Shown: positions 45,011-53,385, counted from the first letter of the stretch. The stretch: DNA of 64,000 nucleotides from Chryseobacterium sp. Tr-659 (GCF_011752975.1 NZ_VWWP01000008.1:1-64000), one strand, 5' to 3'. Numbers and translations are program-made. Notes: a model not told the origin generated them from the sequence alone.

Positions 45011-45018
45011 TATCTTTG
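45011..45018 (+). promoter_or_regulatory. -7 promoter element of the gene at 45037
   Basis: TATCTTTG, 18 nt before the start codon and 4 bp after the heptamer repeat. Confidence 0.55.
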
Positions 45019-45036
45019 CACTTCTAAAATTTAATA

Positions 45037-45606
45037 ATGAATAAATACATAAAAATTGCAGTAGCGGCAATCCTTATCTTGTTAGGATCTTATATGATGT
45101 TTTTCACAAGAAATGTTGGATGGGGTATTGTTGTTTTTCTTTTAGCTGCATTCCCGATCTTGCTTTTCTTTAAAAATGAATATATTCTTTTGGCTTTCTG
45201 GCAATTGAGAAAACAGAATATGGAGAAAGCAGCAGAGTGGTTATCTAAAATCACAGACTATAAGACGCAGCTTCATAAATCCCAGTATGGATATTTTCAC
45301 TATTTATCGGGATTGACACAAGCTCAGGATCATCCGGCAAAAGTGGAACCTTTTATGAAAAAGGCTTTGGAATATGGCTTGAATATGAAACATGACAGAG
45401 CAATGGCTACTTTGAATCTTGCAGCAGCAGCTATTTCCAAAGGAAGAAAACAGGAAGGGCAGAAACTGCTGGAAGAAGCTAAGAGATTAGACAGCGCAGG
45501 TATGATGACCGATCAGATCAAAATGATGAAAGATCAGCTCAAAATGCCAACCATGCAGAAGCATATGCATAATCCTAATATGAGAAACAGAGGGAAATTC
45601 TTCTAG
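45037..45606 (+). CDS. Membrane protein with two helices and TPR-like C-terminus
   Basis: The 189-residue protein has two N-terminal membrane helices (about 5-22 and 27-46) and a cytoplasmic helical region (about 50-175) with TPR-like repeats (MEKAAEWLSKI; MATLNLAAAAISKGRKQEGQKLLEEAKRL). The tail is Met/His/Asn-rich (MQKHMHNPNMRNRG). Function unknown; possibly a membrane scaffold. It is monocistronic, with a strong terminator. Confidence 0.75.
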   Translation: MNKYIKIAVAAILILLGSYMMFFTRNVGWGIVVFLLAAFPILLFFKNEYILLAFWQLRKQNMEKAAEWLSKITDYKTQLHKSQYGYFHYLSGLTQAQDHPAKVEPFMKKALEYGLNMKHDRAMATLNLAAAAISKGRKQEGQKLLEEAKRLDSAGMMTDQIKMMKDQLKMPTMQKHMHNPNMRNRGKFF

Positions 45607-45624
45607 TTAATAAAAAAATAATAT

Positions 45625-45652
45625 AAAAGTCCTGATTTTTCAGGACTTTTTG
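45625..45652. terminator. Bidirectional terminator carrying a stop codon in its stem
   Basis: AAAAGTCCTGA / TCAGGACTTTT hairpin with U-runs on both sides, between convergent genes. The stop codon TGA of the minus-strand lipoprotein gene (45640) is part of the stem. Confidence 0.88.
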
Positions 45653-46176
45653 TTTTTTATGATGGGAGGTGGAGGAGGTGCATCTTGTTTAAAAAAAGAA
45701 TCTTTTGGGTAAATGTTTTCCTTAACAATAAACAAACGATCATGCTTCATAAACTTATCCTGAAGCCCGTCATCATAAAATTTACGATTTTGTTTTTTAT
45801 AGGTTACAGTAAGCAAAGGAAAATCTCCTTTCTCATGTGGTTTATTCTCCTTATTCAGGAATTTAAGATAATTTTCAAAAGACAGAGGATTACTTGCTTT
45901 TACTTTGTAGATTTTTTTGGGTAATAGTTGAGTTCTTTTCTTGTAAGATGACATTTCAGAATATTTTTCTAGAAAAAGAGTGTCATTCTGTTTGGTGAAA
46001 ATATATGTTTCAAAAGCAAAGAACATACAGGCTGAGAGATCAGTCATTATTTTGACCGTATCTCCGTTTTCCATCTTTTCTGAAAACTGGTAGAGATCTT
46101 TATTCAAATCAAATTTACTCTCATGTTTGCAGGAGAATAAAGAGAGTGAGAGAATGATAAAAAGGGAGTTTTTCAC
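45640..46176 (-). CDS. Lipoprotein of unknown function, probable GTG start
   Basis: The frame can begin at ATG 46209, but that puts 11 odd residues before a typical lipoprotein signal and overlaps the TRIC gene. A GTG at 46176 gives a clean signal (VKNSLFIILSLSLFSC, lipobox Cys) and starts 4 nt after the TRIC stop, so it is preferred (178 residues). The mature part is Lys-rich, unrecognised, and ends with a proline run (APPPPPI). It probably sits in one transcript with the TRIC gene. Confidence 0.65.
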   Translation of the reverse strand: MKNSLFIILSLSLFSCKHESKFDLNKDLYQFSEKMENGDTVKIMTDLSACMFFAFETYIFTKQNDTLFLEKYSEMSSYKKRTQLLPKKIYKVKASNPLSFENYLKFLNKENKPHEKGDFPLLTVTYKKQNRKFYDDGLQDKFMKHDRLFIVKENIYPKDSFFKQDAPPPPPIIKNKKS

Positions 46177-46180
46177 GAAG

Positions 46181-46813
46181 TTACATTTCCGAGTTATGAT
46201 CATAACCATAAAACTTAGGCATCTGCCAGTGGTATTTGACGGCTAGAGTTCGGATCGCTACAATGAGCAGAATGGTGAAAATCTGCACAAAAGTATAGGA
46301 TAGAGGGGTATATTTAGTCATCAGTAAGAAAGCTGCCCCTCCTACGATACAAGCTGTAGCATAAATTTCTTTTCTGAAGATCAATGGGATTCTGTTGAGC
46401 AATATATCCCGTATAATACCTCCGAAACATCCTGTTATAGTTCCTAACGCAATACAAATCATAGGATGAATTCCCGCATTTAGTCCTTTCTGTACTCCGA
46501 TAATCGTAAATAATCCCAATCCAAAGCTATCGAAGATAAACAATGTTACTTTGAAGTTCTTTTCCAGGGATTTGAAAACCATTGAGAAAATACTGGTAGC
46601 CAGAATCAGCCCGCACATCAGAAGATCATGCATCCAGAATACAGGAATATCAAGTAAAAGATCTCTTACAGTTCCTCCTCCCACAGAAGTTACAAATGCA
46701 ATAATAAGGACCCCGAACGGATCAAGCCGTTTCTGCATTGCTGCAAAACTTCCGGACATGGAAAACGCAATGGTTCCAAGAACTTCTATGGCAAAATTGA
46801 ACTGTTCGTGCAT
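46181..46813 (-). CDS. Trimeric intracellular cation channel-like membrane protein (TRIC/UPF0126)
   Basis: The 210-residue protein with about seven helices contains two UPF0126 repeats: IAFSMSGSFAAMQKRLDPFGVLIIAFVTSVGGGTVRDLLL and the second half with ALGTITGCFGGIIRDILLNRIPLIF. The paired GGG.(I/V)RD motifs are diagnostic. Prokaryotic TRIC channels pass K+ across the inner membrane. It is upstream of the lipoprotein gene. Confidence 0.93.
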   Translation of the reverse strand: MHEQFNFAIEVLGTIAFSMSGSFAAMQKRLDPFGVLIIAFVTSVGGGTVRDLLLDIPVFWMHDLLMCGLILATSIFSMVFKSLEKNFKVTLFIFDSFGLGLFTIIGVQKGLNAGIHPMICIALGTITGCFGGIIRDILLNRIPLIFRKEIYATACIVGGAAFLLMTKYTPLSYTFVQIFTILLIVAIRTLAVKYHWQMPKFYGYDHNSEM

Positions 46814-46815
46814 AT

Positions 46816-46850
46816 ATAATTAGTAATAAGTAATGAGCAATGAATAATAA
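46816..46850 (+). repeat. Left inverted repeat flanking the four-helix-bundle pseudogene
   Basis: A 35-nt arm (core TAATGAGCAATGAATAATAA) matches the inverse complement of 47202-47236 at about 31 of 35 positions. The two arms enclose a degraded gene and span about 420 bp. Confidence 0.8.
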
Positions 46851-46861
46851 AAATTATGCCA

Positions 46862-47187
46862 TTAAACTGGAGATAGCTTAAATTTATAGCTGGTCATAAC
46901 TTTTACAAGTTCTTCACATTCTGTCTTTAAATGTAAAATTTTTTCGGGACTTAAATACTCTAATTTTTCAATGATTTCAAGCATAATTGAGTTTCGTCAA
47001 TTTCTTCAACAACAAATACAAATTTTTCTTTTTCAGATCTTGCTCTTGATACGGCCGACGTGGCAGAACGGATGATCTGTTTTCGTGTGATATAAATATC
47101 ATCCGAAAATGCTAATGAAGAAAGGTTTCTAATGACAGTAATAGAAAAATTTTTAGTCTTCTCCCGGAAAATTTGATTAAAATCCAT
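46862..47187 (-). pseudogene. Four-helix-bundle (23S rRNA intervening-sequence family) protein, frameshifted remnant
   Basis: The N-terminal part begins MDFNQIFREKTKNFSITVIRNLSSL and contains RKQIIRSATS...SRARSEKEKF, the pattern of small four-helix-bundle proteins. About nine residues of the usual NYRA-containing helix and a few before VVEE are missing. After DETQ the frame shifts: the continuation EIIEKLEYLSPEKILHLKTE and CEELVKVMTSYKFKLSPV, then stop at 46862, is read in another frame, consistent with one lost base near 46985. The gene is therefore broken. It sits between long inverted repeats. Confidence 0.8.
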
Positions 47188-47201
47188 ATTGGCAAAATTG
47201 C

Positions 47202-47236
47202 TTATTATTCATTGCCCATTACTCATTATGAATTAT
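47202..47236 (+). repeat. Right inverted repeat flanking the four-helix-bundle pseudogene
   Basis: Partner of 46816-46850 (core TTATTATTCATTGCCCATTA). Its last few bases touch the 3' end of coaD. Confidence 0.8.
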
Positions 47237-47697
47237 CTCTCCACTCTTACTGAATCCGGGACCATCAGCTCGTATTCGCCGCCATGGGTGATGATTTCTC
47301 TCACTATGCTGCTGCTGATAAAAGATTTGCCGGAAGAAGTGAGCAGGAATACCGTTTCTAATTTTTTGTGGGCTAGGGTTCTGTTGGTGTGGGCAATCGC
47401 TTTTTCAAATTCAAAATCGGCAGGATTTCTCAGGCCTCTGATGATGTATTGAGCATTCTTTTCAAAACAGTAATCTACCGTTAATCCTTCGAATGAGTCT
47501 ACTTCCACATTAGGGAATTCTGCCACAGAGTTTTGAATGAATTCCATTCTTTTTTCAAGAGGGAACATATATTTTTTCTGGGAATTCTGCCCGATAGCAA
47601 TAATCAATTTGTCAAAAAGCGGAGCCGCTCTTTCTATAATATCGTAATGTCCCAATGTAATAGGATCAAAAGATCCTGGGAAAACAGCAATTTTCAT
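47233..47697 (-). CDS. coaD: Phosphopantetheine adenylyltransferase
   Basis: The 154-residue nucleotidyltransferase has AVFPGSFDPITLGHYDIIERA (the HxGH-type motif reads TLGH), IIRGLRNPADFEFEKAIAHTNR and SFISSSIVREI, all typical of CoaD. It makes dephospho-CoA in coenzyme A synthesis. The inverted repeat arm overlaps its last codon. Confidence 0.97.
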   Translation of the reverse strand: MKIAVFPGSFDPITLGHYDIIERAAPLFDKLIIAIGQNSQKKYMFPLEKRMEFIQNSVAEFPNVEVDSFEGLTVDYCFEKNAQYIIRGLRNPADFEFEKAIAHTNRTLAHKKLETVFLLTSSGKSFISSSIVREIITHGGEYELMVPDSVRVER

Positions 47698-47793
47698 GTT
47701 GTATGAGTTATGATTGTGGGTTGCGAATCAAGAAGTATAAGCCATACATTGATTTTTTCTGACAGCTTTACCCTCTTGTTTCTTAACTTCTAT

Positions 47794-48777
47794 TTATTTA
47801 TTAAGTGCTTTTTCAACTTCATTTCCACAAAGATCCATAATGGAAATCCCATAATGTTTTGCCTGCTGAGGAAGGATACTTGCGGGAGAGAACCCAGGAT
47901 TGGTGTTCATTTCAAGCATATAAGGAATGCCGTCCATTAAAATATATTCGCTTCGTGAAAATCCGCTCATACCTAATGAATTGTAAGCTCTTTTAGCAAT
48001 TTCTTCAACTCTCTTTGTGGTTGCTTCATCAATTCTTGCCGGAGTAATTTCTTCAGAAGCGCCTTCATATTTTGCTTCATAATCGAAAAATTCATTGGTA
48101 GGAACAATTTCTGTGATTCCCAACACAATGGTTTCTCCCTTATAATCGATAACGCCTACAGAAACTTCCATCCCGTTTAAGAAACTTTCAATAAGGATTT
48201 CATTATCTTCTTTGAAAGCAATTTCGGTAGCAGCAATCAGTTCAGATTTTTCTTTCACTTTTGAAATTCCCAAAGAAGAACCGGATTGGTTAGGTTTTAC
48301 GAAAAGCGGAAGATTTAATTCTGATACGATCTGATCAACGTTGATGTCTTCTCCTTTTCTTAAATAAATACTTTTAGCGGAAGGAATTCCATATTTTGAT
48401 AATACGGCAAGAGTATCCTTTTTGTTGAATGTAAGTGCGCTCTGGTAAAAATCACAACCTGTGTATTTTTGGCCTATTGCATCCCAGTATGCCTGAAGAA
48501 TTCCGTTTTCTCCCGGCGTTCCGTGAATGATATTAAAGCAGACATCAAATTGTAAGGTTTCTCCGTTATCTAAAGTCACAGAAAAATCACCTCTGTTGAT
48601 CTCGTATTTTCTATCATTTTCTCCTAAAAAATACCATTCATTTTTAAGGACTACTACTTTATATACGTCATAGAGATTTCTGTCCAAAGAATCATAAATC
48701 AATTGTCCGCTTTTTAAAGAGACCACATATTCATCAGAATAGCCTCCCATTACTACGGCAACACTTTTTTTGTTCAT
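47794..48777 (-). CDS. ddl: D-alanine--D-alanine ligase
   Basis: The 327-residue ATP-grasp ligase has VAVVMGGYSDEYVVSLKSG (usual form GGxSxEhxvS), HGTPGENGILQAYWDAIGQKYTG, KPNQSGSSLGISKVK, SRSEYIL and EMNTNPGFSPASI. It joins two D-Ala for peptidoglycan. The longest frame starts at 48813, but a -7 box lies inside it and MNKKSVAVVMGG at 48777 matches family N-termini. The PASTA gene is divergent. Confidence 0.95.
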   Translation of the reverse strand: MNKKSVAVVMGGYSDEYVVSLKSGQLIYDSLDRNLYDVYKVVVLKNEWYFLGENDRKYEINRGDFSVTLDNGETLQFDVCFNIIHGTPGENGILQAYWDAIGQKYTGCDFYQSALTFNKKDTLAVLSKYGIPSAKSIYLRKGEDINVDQIVSELNLPLFVKPNQSGSSLGISKVKEKSELIAATEIAFKEDNEILIESFLNGMEVSVGVIDYKGETIVLGITEIVPTNEFFDYEAKYEGASEEITPARIDEATTKRVEEIAKRAYNSLGMSGFSRSEYILMDGIPYMLEMNTNPGFSPASILPQQAKHYGISIMDLCGNEVEKALNK

Positions 48778-48800
48778 AACCATTATAGTATCAATTAAGG

Positions 48801-48808
48801 CAAATTTA
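48801..48808 (-). promoter_or_regulatory. -7 promoter element deciding the ddl start
   Basis: TAAATTTG on the minus strand, 23 nt before ATG 48777 and downstream of the longest frame's ATG. Confidence 0.6.
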
Positions 48809-48900
48809 ATCATTTTATGTAATGCAATACGGGAAATCAGGAAATTTTAAAATCAAAAATGAATTGTGTTAAATAAAAAGTCCATTCTAAAATTATTAGC

Positions 48901-48908
48901 TATATTTG
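48901..48908 (+). promoter_or_regulatory. -7 promoter element deciding the PASTA protein start
   Basis: TATATTTG, 26 nt before ATG 48935; it lies inside the longer GTG-started frame (from 48866). Confidence 0.6.
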
Positions 48909-48934
48909 CGGTTATAATTAAAGTATTTTTAAGT

Positions 48935-50026
48935 ATGCTTAAATCACTTTTCAATTGGAAAGTTTTACTGAATTTAGTAGTAGCCATCGGCATTTTTATG
49001 GGGTTGGTATGGCTCACATTTCGCTGGTTGGAGTACCATACTAATCATGGTCAGGAAATTCCTGTTCCCAATATTGTAAATAAATCGGTACATGATGCCG
49101 TTAAAATATTAGATGATACAGGGTTGGAGTATGAAGTAGACAGTGCCAATTATGATCCTAAATACAGACCGTTTCAGGTTTTGCAGGTTTATCCTGCTCC
49201 AGGTTCCCGTGTAAAAGACGGAAGAACTGTAACGCTAAAAGTAAATCCCAGAACATGGGCTCCTATTGCTGTTCCGAATGTTATCAATAAATATTCAGGA
49301 CTGGCATTCCAGAGATTGGATCAGGTAGGCCTTAAAATTGGGGATACCATTTATGAACCTAGTATTCAGAAAGATGCTCTTTTAAGAATATTATATAAAG
49401 GGAATGCTGTAAATCCGGGAACCCGTTTACCTAGATTCTCTGTTATTGATGTAGTCGTAGGATCGGGACCAATGAGAAACATTTCCATACCTAATGTAGT
49501 AGGGCTTACGGTAAAAGAAGCAAGAGCTGTGATTACCAAAAGTATGTTTGAAGTAGGATTGGTAGAACATGAAGACGGTGGTAAAGATGAATCTGATATT
49601 ATTTATTACCAGGATCCTGCTGCAGGAGATGTTCGTGATCAGGGAATGCAGATTGACCTTTGGGCAAGTAAGAAAACTCCGGCAGAATTAAGAGCTAAAG
49701 TAGAGCAGCTGAATTCCATCTATCGTATGAAGGTTGATACTTCACTGCCTCCTGTGAGATATGAAGAAGTTCATAACGAACCGAGTTACGAGGCTCCGAT
49801 AGTGCCTGCGCCGGCTCCAAGGAAAGAAACTCCTAAGCCTGAAGCTCCAAAAACTGAAGCTCCTAAGACTCAGACAACAGCCTCTAAACCTGCTGCATCC
49901 GGAACCGAGAAGCCTAAAACTTCTACGGCAGCTTCTAATACAGGAAGTACGGCTAAGCCAGCTACATCAACAACTACACAACAACCTGCTCAAAAGCCAA
50001 AAGCTAAGAAGGTAGTCGTAGAATAA
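48935..50026 (+). CDS. PASTA-domain membrane protein without kinase
   Basis: The 363-residue protein starts MLKSLFNWKVLLNLVVAIG with one membrane helix (about 9-30). Three PASTA domains follow (beginning IPVPNIVNKS, IAVPNVINKY and ISIPNVVGLT), then a Pro/Lys/Ala/Thr-rich tail (APKTEAPKTQTTASK) that is probably unstructured. PASTA domains bind muropeptides and are usually attached to Ser/Thr kinases; here no kinase is present. Its place next to ddl (divergent) and upstream of rluD suggests a cell-wall-linked role, inference only. Confidence 0.9.
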   Translation: MLKSLFNWKVLLNLVVAIGIFMGLVWLTFRWLEYHTNHGQEIPVPNIVNKSVHDAVKILDDTGLEYEVDSANYDPKYRPFQVLQVYPAPGSRVKDGRTVTLKVNPRTWAPIAVPNVINKYSGLAFQRLDQVGLKIGDTIYEPSIQKDALLRILYKGNAVNPGTRLPRFSVIDVVVGSGPMRNISIPNVVGLTVKEARAVITKSMFEVGLVEHEDGGKDESDIIYYQDPAAGDVRDQGMQIDLWASKKTPAELRAKVEQLNSIYRMKVDTSLPPVRYEEVHNEPSYEAPIVPAPAPRKETPKPEAPKTEAPKTQTTASKPAASGTEKPKTSTAASNTGSTAKPATSTTTQQPAQKPKAKKVVVE

Positions 50027-50049
50027 GATCAGATTAATATCAAAAATAC

Positions 50050-50084
50050 AGGCTTCAACTGCAAAATGTTGAGGCCTTTTGTGT
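50050..50084 (+). terminator. Hairpin terminator between PASTA and rluD genes
   Basis: AGGCTTCAAC / GTTGAGGCCT imperfect stem with an 8-nt loop and short U-run. It may only attenuate, since rluD starts 15 nt later and shows no own -7 box. Confidence 0.65.
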
Positions 50085-50099
50085 AAAAAATATAAAACA

Positions 50100-51173
50100 A
50101 TGTCAGAAGATAACGAAGATTTTTTAGATGAAGAATTATTAGATTCCAACAGTATTGAAAACATCGATATTGATGAGGAAAATAAAGGATTGTATGAACA
50201 TCTTAATATCACTGTTGACAACAAACAGGAACCGTTAAGAATTGATAAGTTCCTTTTAATATACAGACAGAATTCTTCAAGGAATAAAATTTCGCAGACC
50301 TGCAGGGCGGGAAATGTTATTGTGAACGGAACTGCGGTAAAGCAGAATTATCGTGTAAAGCCGGGAGATCAGATTTCCGTATTGCTGGCCCATCCGCCCA
50401 GAGCGAATGTTATCATTCCACAGGATATACCAGTTAATATTATCTATGAAGATGATGATCTTGTAGTGGTGGATAAAGAGGCCGGAATGGTAGTACATCC
50501 GGGACACGGAAACTGGGACGGAACCCTGGTGAATGCATTGGCTTACCATTTTGAAAAGAACGGGGAGAAGTCTGATCTTGACAGAGTAGGGTTGGTTCAC
50601 AGAATTGATAAAGATACTTCAGGATTACTGGTAATTGCGAAGAATGAATATGCATTGAGTTTCCTGGCAAAACAGTTCTTTAACAGAACTACAAAAAGAC
50701 TTTATTGGGCTTTTGTATGGGGGAACCTTCAGGATGAAGAAGGCACAATCAGAGGGCATATCGGAAGACATCCTAAAAACAGAATGCAGATGTCCGTTTA
50801 TGAAGACGGCAGCCAGGGCAAACATGCAGTAACCCATTATAAAGTGCTGGAAAGGTTCAAATATATGACCTGGGTGGAATGTAAACTTGAAACAGGAAGA
50901 ACCCATCAGATCAGGGCGCATTTCAGACATATTGGGCATACATTATTCAATGATGAAAGATACGAAGGGCATACCCCTTTAAGAGGAATAAATCTTCCAA
51001 AATATAAGCAATTCATTAAAAATGTTTTTGAAATTCTGCCAAGACACGCACTTCATGCCCATACCTTAGGATTTATACACCCAACTACAAAAAAGGAATT
51101 ATATTTTGAGAGCCCAATGCCCAAAGATATGGCGGATGCTGTAAAAAAATGGAGAAATTATTTAGAAAACTAA
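50100..51173 (+). CDS. rluD: RluA/RluD-family 23S rRNA pseudouridine synthase
   Basis: The 357-residue protein has an acidic N-terminal stretch, an S4 RNA-binding domain (about 45-95; RIDKFLLIYRQNSSRNKISQ) and the pseudouridine synthase domain. In the latter, catalytic Asp170 lies in HRIDKDTSGLLV, followed by ETGRTHQIRAHF. It converts uridines in helix 69 of 23S rRNA if it is the RluD orthologue. The longest frame starts with TTG at 50079; ATG 50100 (MSEDNED) is preferred and clears the hairpin. Confidence 0.92.
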   Translation: MSEDNEDFLDEELLDSNSIENIDIDEENKGLYEHLNITVDNKQEPLRIDKFLLIYRQNSSRNKISQTCRAGNVIVNGTAVKQNYRVKPGDQISVLLAHPPRANVIIPQDIPVNIIYEDDDLVVVDKEAGMVVHPGHGNWDGTLVNALAYHFEKNGEKSDLDRVGLVHRIDKDTSGLLVIAKNEYALSFLAKQFFNRTTKRLYWAFVWGNLQDEEGTIRGHIGRHPKNRMQMSVYEDGSQGKHAVTHYKVLERFKYMTWVECKLETGRTHQIRAHFRHIGHTLFNDERYEGHTPLRGINLPKYKQFIKNVFEILPRHALHAHTLGFIHPTTKKELYFESPMPKDMADAVKKWRNYLEN

Positions 51174-51193
51174 AAATATATTGAGAATTTTTT

Positions 51194-51201
51194 TATATTT
51201 G
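51194..51201 (+). promoter_or_regulatory. -7 promoter element of porP/sprF-like gene
   Basis: TATATTTG, 23 nt before ATG 51225. Confidence 0.6.
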
Positions 51202-51224
51202 TTGAATTGAAATCAAGATTTGTT

Positions 51225-52175
51225 ATGAGAAAACTATATGCTATCGTATGTTTAGCTCTTTTGTCAAATGCATACAAAGCACAAGAATCACTACCATACT
51301 ATCAGCAATATCTTTTGGATGGTGAGTTCCTGTTCAACCCAGCTCAATACGGAAAAACAGATTACGTACAGCTCAACGCCAACTATCAACAACAATTTTC
51401 AAAATTCAGTAATTCTCCGAATGTTCAGTCAATCGGGATTAATGCGAATATCTTTGATAGAGTAGGAGCAGGTATTTCCGTGTTTAGAGACAGTAACGGA
51501 CCTATCTCTGCGGGTGGTATCACGGCTGGTGCTTCATATTTTATTCCTCTAAGTAGTGAAGGAGACAGAAAAGACCAATTCTCTTTCGGTACGAGTGTTA
51601 ACTTTTATAACATGAATTTTGATTATTCAAAAATTAATACTGAAGAAGGTGGAGATCCTTTATTGAGAGGTGAAGAAAGTAATATCTTCATGGTGTATGC
51701 TAACTTCGGTTTAGCCGCTACCTACAGAGGTTTATTCGGGGGTGTTTCCGTAAATGACATTGCATTAAGTAATGATGCATCTATCGTAAATAACTACGAG
51801 CCTTCTCCAATTAAATTCTTCTTAAACTTAGGTTATAACTGGAATATTGCTGATAATATTACATTAGCACCATCCGCATTAATCAACCTTAATACCAACT
51901 CAACGAGAATGATCGACTGGAACCTAATGGCGACTTTCTCTAATGATATCAACGCATTCTCTTTCGGGGTAAGCTACAGAACGGTTCAGAACAGATTCGA
52001 TAACCAGACCCTGAGTATTTCTCCAATTGTAAAAGTAAGATTCAACAAATTCATGATCGGAGCTACTTATAACCTTGGATTATCTGATATCCAGAGTTAT
52101 GGAGGAAACAGCTTCATGATTGGTCTGGGTTATAACTTTGACAACTTTATTAATGTGAGAGGATTTAGATACTAA
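51225..52175 (+). CDS. PorP/SprF-family T9SS outer-membrane protein
   Basis: The 316-residue beta-barrel has a signal peptide (about 1-18, AYKAQ), then the family N-terminal SLPYYQQYLLDGEFLFNPAQYG, and ends FINVRGFRY, a typical barrel-closing strand. PorP/SprF proteins assist secretion or surface attachment of specific T9SS clients, usually a large gliding adhesin encoded next to them; no such adhesin is adjacent here. The TTG at 51207 (longer form) coincides with the expected transcription start, so ATG 51225 is chosen. Confidence 0.88.
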   Translation: MRKLYAIVCLALLSNAYKAQESLPYYQQYLLDGEFLFNPAQYGKTDYVQLNANYQQQFSKFSNSPNVQSIGINANIFDRVGAGISVFRDSNGPISAGGITAGASYFIPLSSEGDRKDQFSFGTSVNFYNMNFDYSKINTEEGGDPLLRGEESNIFMVYANFGLAATYRGLFGGVSVNDIALSNDASIVNNYEPSPIKFFLNLGYNWNIADNITLAPSALINLNTNSTRMIDWNLMATFSNDINAFSFGVSYRTVQNRFDNQTLSISPIVKVRFNKFMIGATYNLGLSDIQSYGGNSFMIGLGYNFDNFINVRGFRY

Positions 52176-52190
52176 TCAATTTAATTTAAA

Positions 52191-52198
52191 TAAATTTG
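52191..52198 (+). promoter_or_regulatory. -7 promoter element of hemW, inside the preceding terminator region
   Basis: TAAATTTG directly abuts the hairpin at 52199; the transcript start would fall inside the hairpin's first arm. 27 nt before ATG 52226. Confidence 0.55.
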
Positions 52199-52225
52199 AG
52201 CTCTGAAATATTCAGAGCTTTTTTT
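52199..52225 (+). terminator. Terminator of porP/sprF-like gene adjoining the hemW start codon
   Basis: AGCTCTGAA-ATA-TTCAGAGCT perfect 9-bp stem with seven T's ending at 52225; hemW ATG is the next base. Confidence 0.9.
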
Positions 52226-53350
52226 ATGATATATATTCACATTCCGTTCTGCAAGCAGAAATGCAGTTATTGTAATTTTCACTTTTCTACGTCCCTGAAC
52301 TTTAAGGATGAAATGCTTCGTGCTATGAAAACTGAATTGATGCTCAGAAAAGATGAATTGCAGAACAGAACGCTTAAAACCCTTTACTTTGGAGGAGGAA
52401 CCCCATCCATCCTTTCTGTAGATGAGATCAGTTCTTTAATTGATGAAACTCTACACCATTTCAGTTTTGAAAAAGATATTGAGATTACCTTGGAAGCTAA
52501 TCCGGATGATCTGGATAAAAACTTTTTAAAACAGCTGGCCGGAACTCCCGTAAACAGGTTGTCTATCGGGACCCAGAGCTTTTTTGAAGAAGATTTAAAA
52601 TTGATGAACAGGGCACATAGTGCTTCAGATGCAGAAAGTTCTATCAAACGGGCACAGGATTTTGGATTTGAAAACCTGAGTATTGATCTGATCTATGGTT
52701 CGCCCACTTCCAATCTTGAAATCTGGAAAGAAAACCTGAATAAAACAATAGCACTGGAAGTTCCCCATATTTCGTCTTATGCTTTGACAGTAGAGCCTAA
52801 AACTGCTTTGGAGAATTGGATTTCTAAAGGTAAAATCAAAAGCCCCAAAGAAGACGAGCAGAACAGAGAATTCTACTATCTTTCAGACTTCCTGAAAGAT
52901 AATGGTTTTGAACATTATGAAGTCTCTAATTTTGCTAAACCTGGTTTCTACTCCAGACATAACTCCGCATACTGGAAATATCAGGAATATTTAGGAATAG
53001 GCCCTTCTGCACATTCTTATAACGGTTTTGATGTCCGAAGCTGGAATGTTGCCAACAATCAGCAATATATTAAGAAGCTTAATGATAAACTGCTGGCAAA
53101 AGAAGAAGAAATATTATCTCAGGAAGATCAGTTCAATGAGATGATCATGATTGGTTTACGTACCATTTGGGGAGTTGATCTTAAAAGTCTGAAAAATAAA
53201 TTTTCTGATAGAATGCTTGAGCATTTTCAGACAGAAATAAAATCGAAAATAGAGGAAGGTATATTGATGATTGAAAACGACCATTTAAAAATTCCTGAAA
53301 AGCATTGGTTTATGGCAGACGGAATTGCTTCAGATTTGTTTATTGTATAA
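52226..53350 (+). CDS. hemW: HemW-type radical SAM haem chaperone
   Basis: The 374-residue radical SAM protein has the iron-sulphur motif C9xxxC13xxC16 followed by Phe at 18 (CNF), the CxxxCxxCxF form of HemW rather than HemN's CxC, then FGGGTPSIL, IEITLEANPDDL, LSIGTQSF and HNSAYWKYQEYLGIGPSAHSY. HemW binds haem and delivers it to respiratory proteins; it is not an oxygen-independent coproporphyrinogen oxidase despite frequent naming. The TTG-started longer frame overlaps the terminator and is rejected. Confidence 0.93.
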   Translation: MIYIHIPFCKQKCSYCNFHFSTSLNFKDEMLRAMKTELMLRKDELQNRTLKTLYFGGGTPSILSVDEISSLIDETLHHFSFEKDIEITLEANPDDLDKNFLKQLAGTPVNRLSIGTQSFFEEDLKLMNRAHSASDAESSIKRAQDFGFENLSIDLIYGSPTSNLEIWKENLNKTIALEVPHISSYALTVEPKTALENWISKGKIKSPKEDEQNREFYYLSDFLKDNGFEHYEVSNFAKPGFYSRHNSAYWKYQEYLGIGPSAHSYNGFDVRSWNVANNQQYIKKLNDKLLAKEEEILSQEDQFNEMIMIGLRTIWGVDLKSLKNKFSDRMLEHFQTEIKSKIEEGILMIENDHLKIPEKHWFMADGIASDLFIV

Positions 53351-53385
53351 TATTTGTACATATGCAACTGTGAGATAAAATTCAC

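Noticed and set aside
46960..47187. Intact 75-residue gene instead of a pseudogene
   Set aside because: The family's C-terminal helix is readable immediately after in another frame and part of the central helix is missing, so the short frame is a broken remainder.
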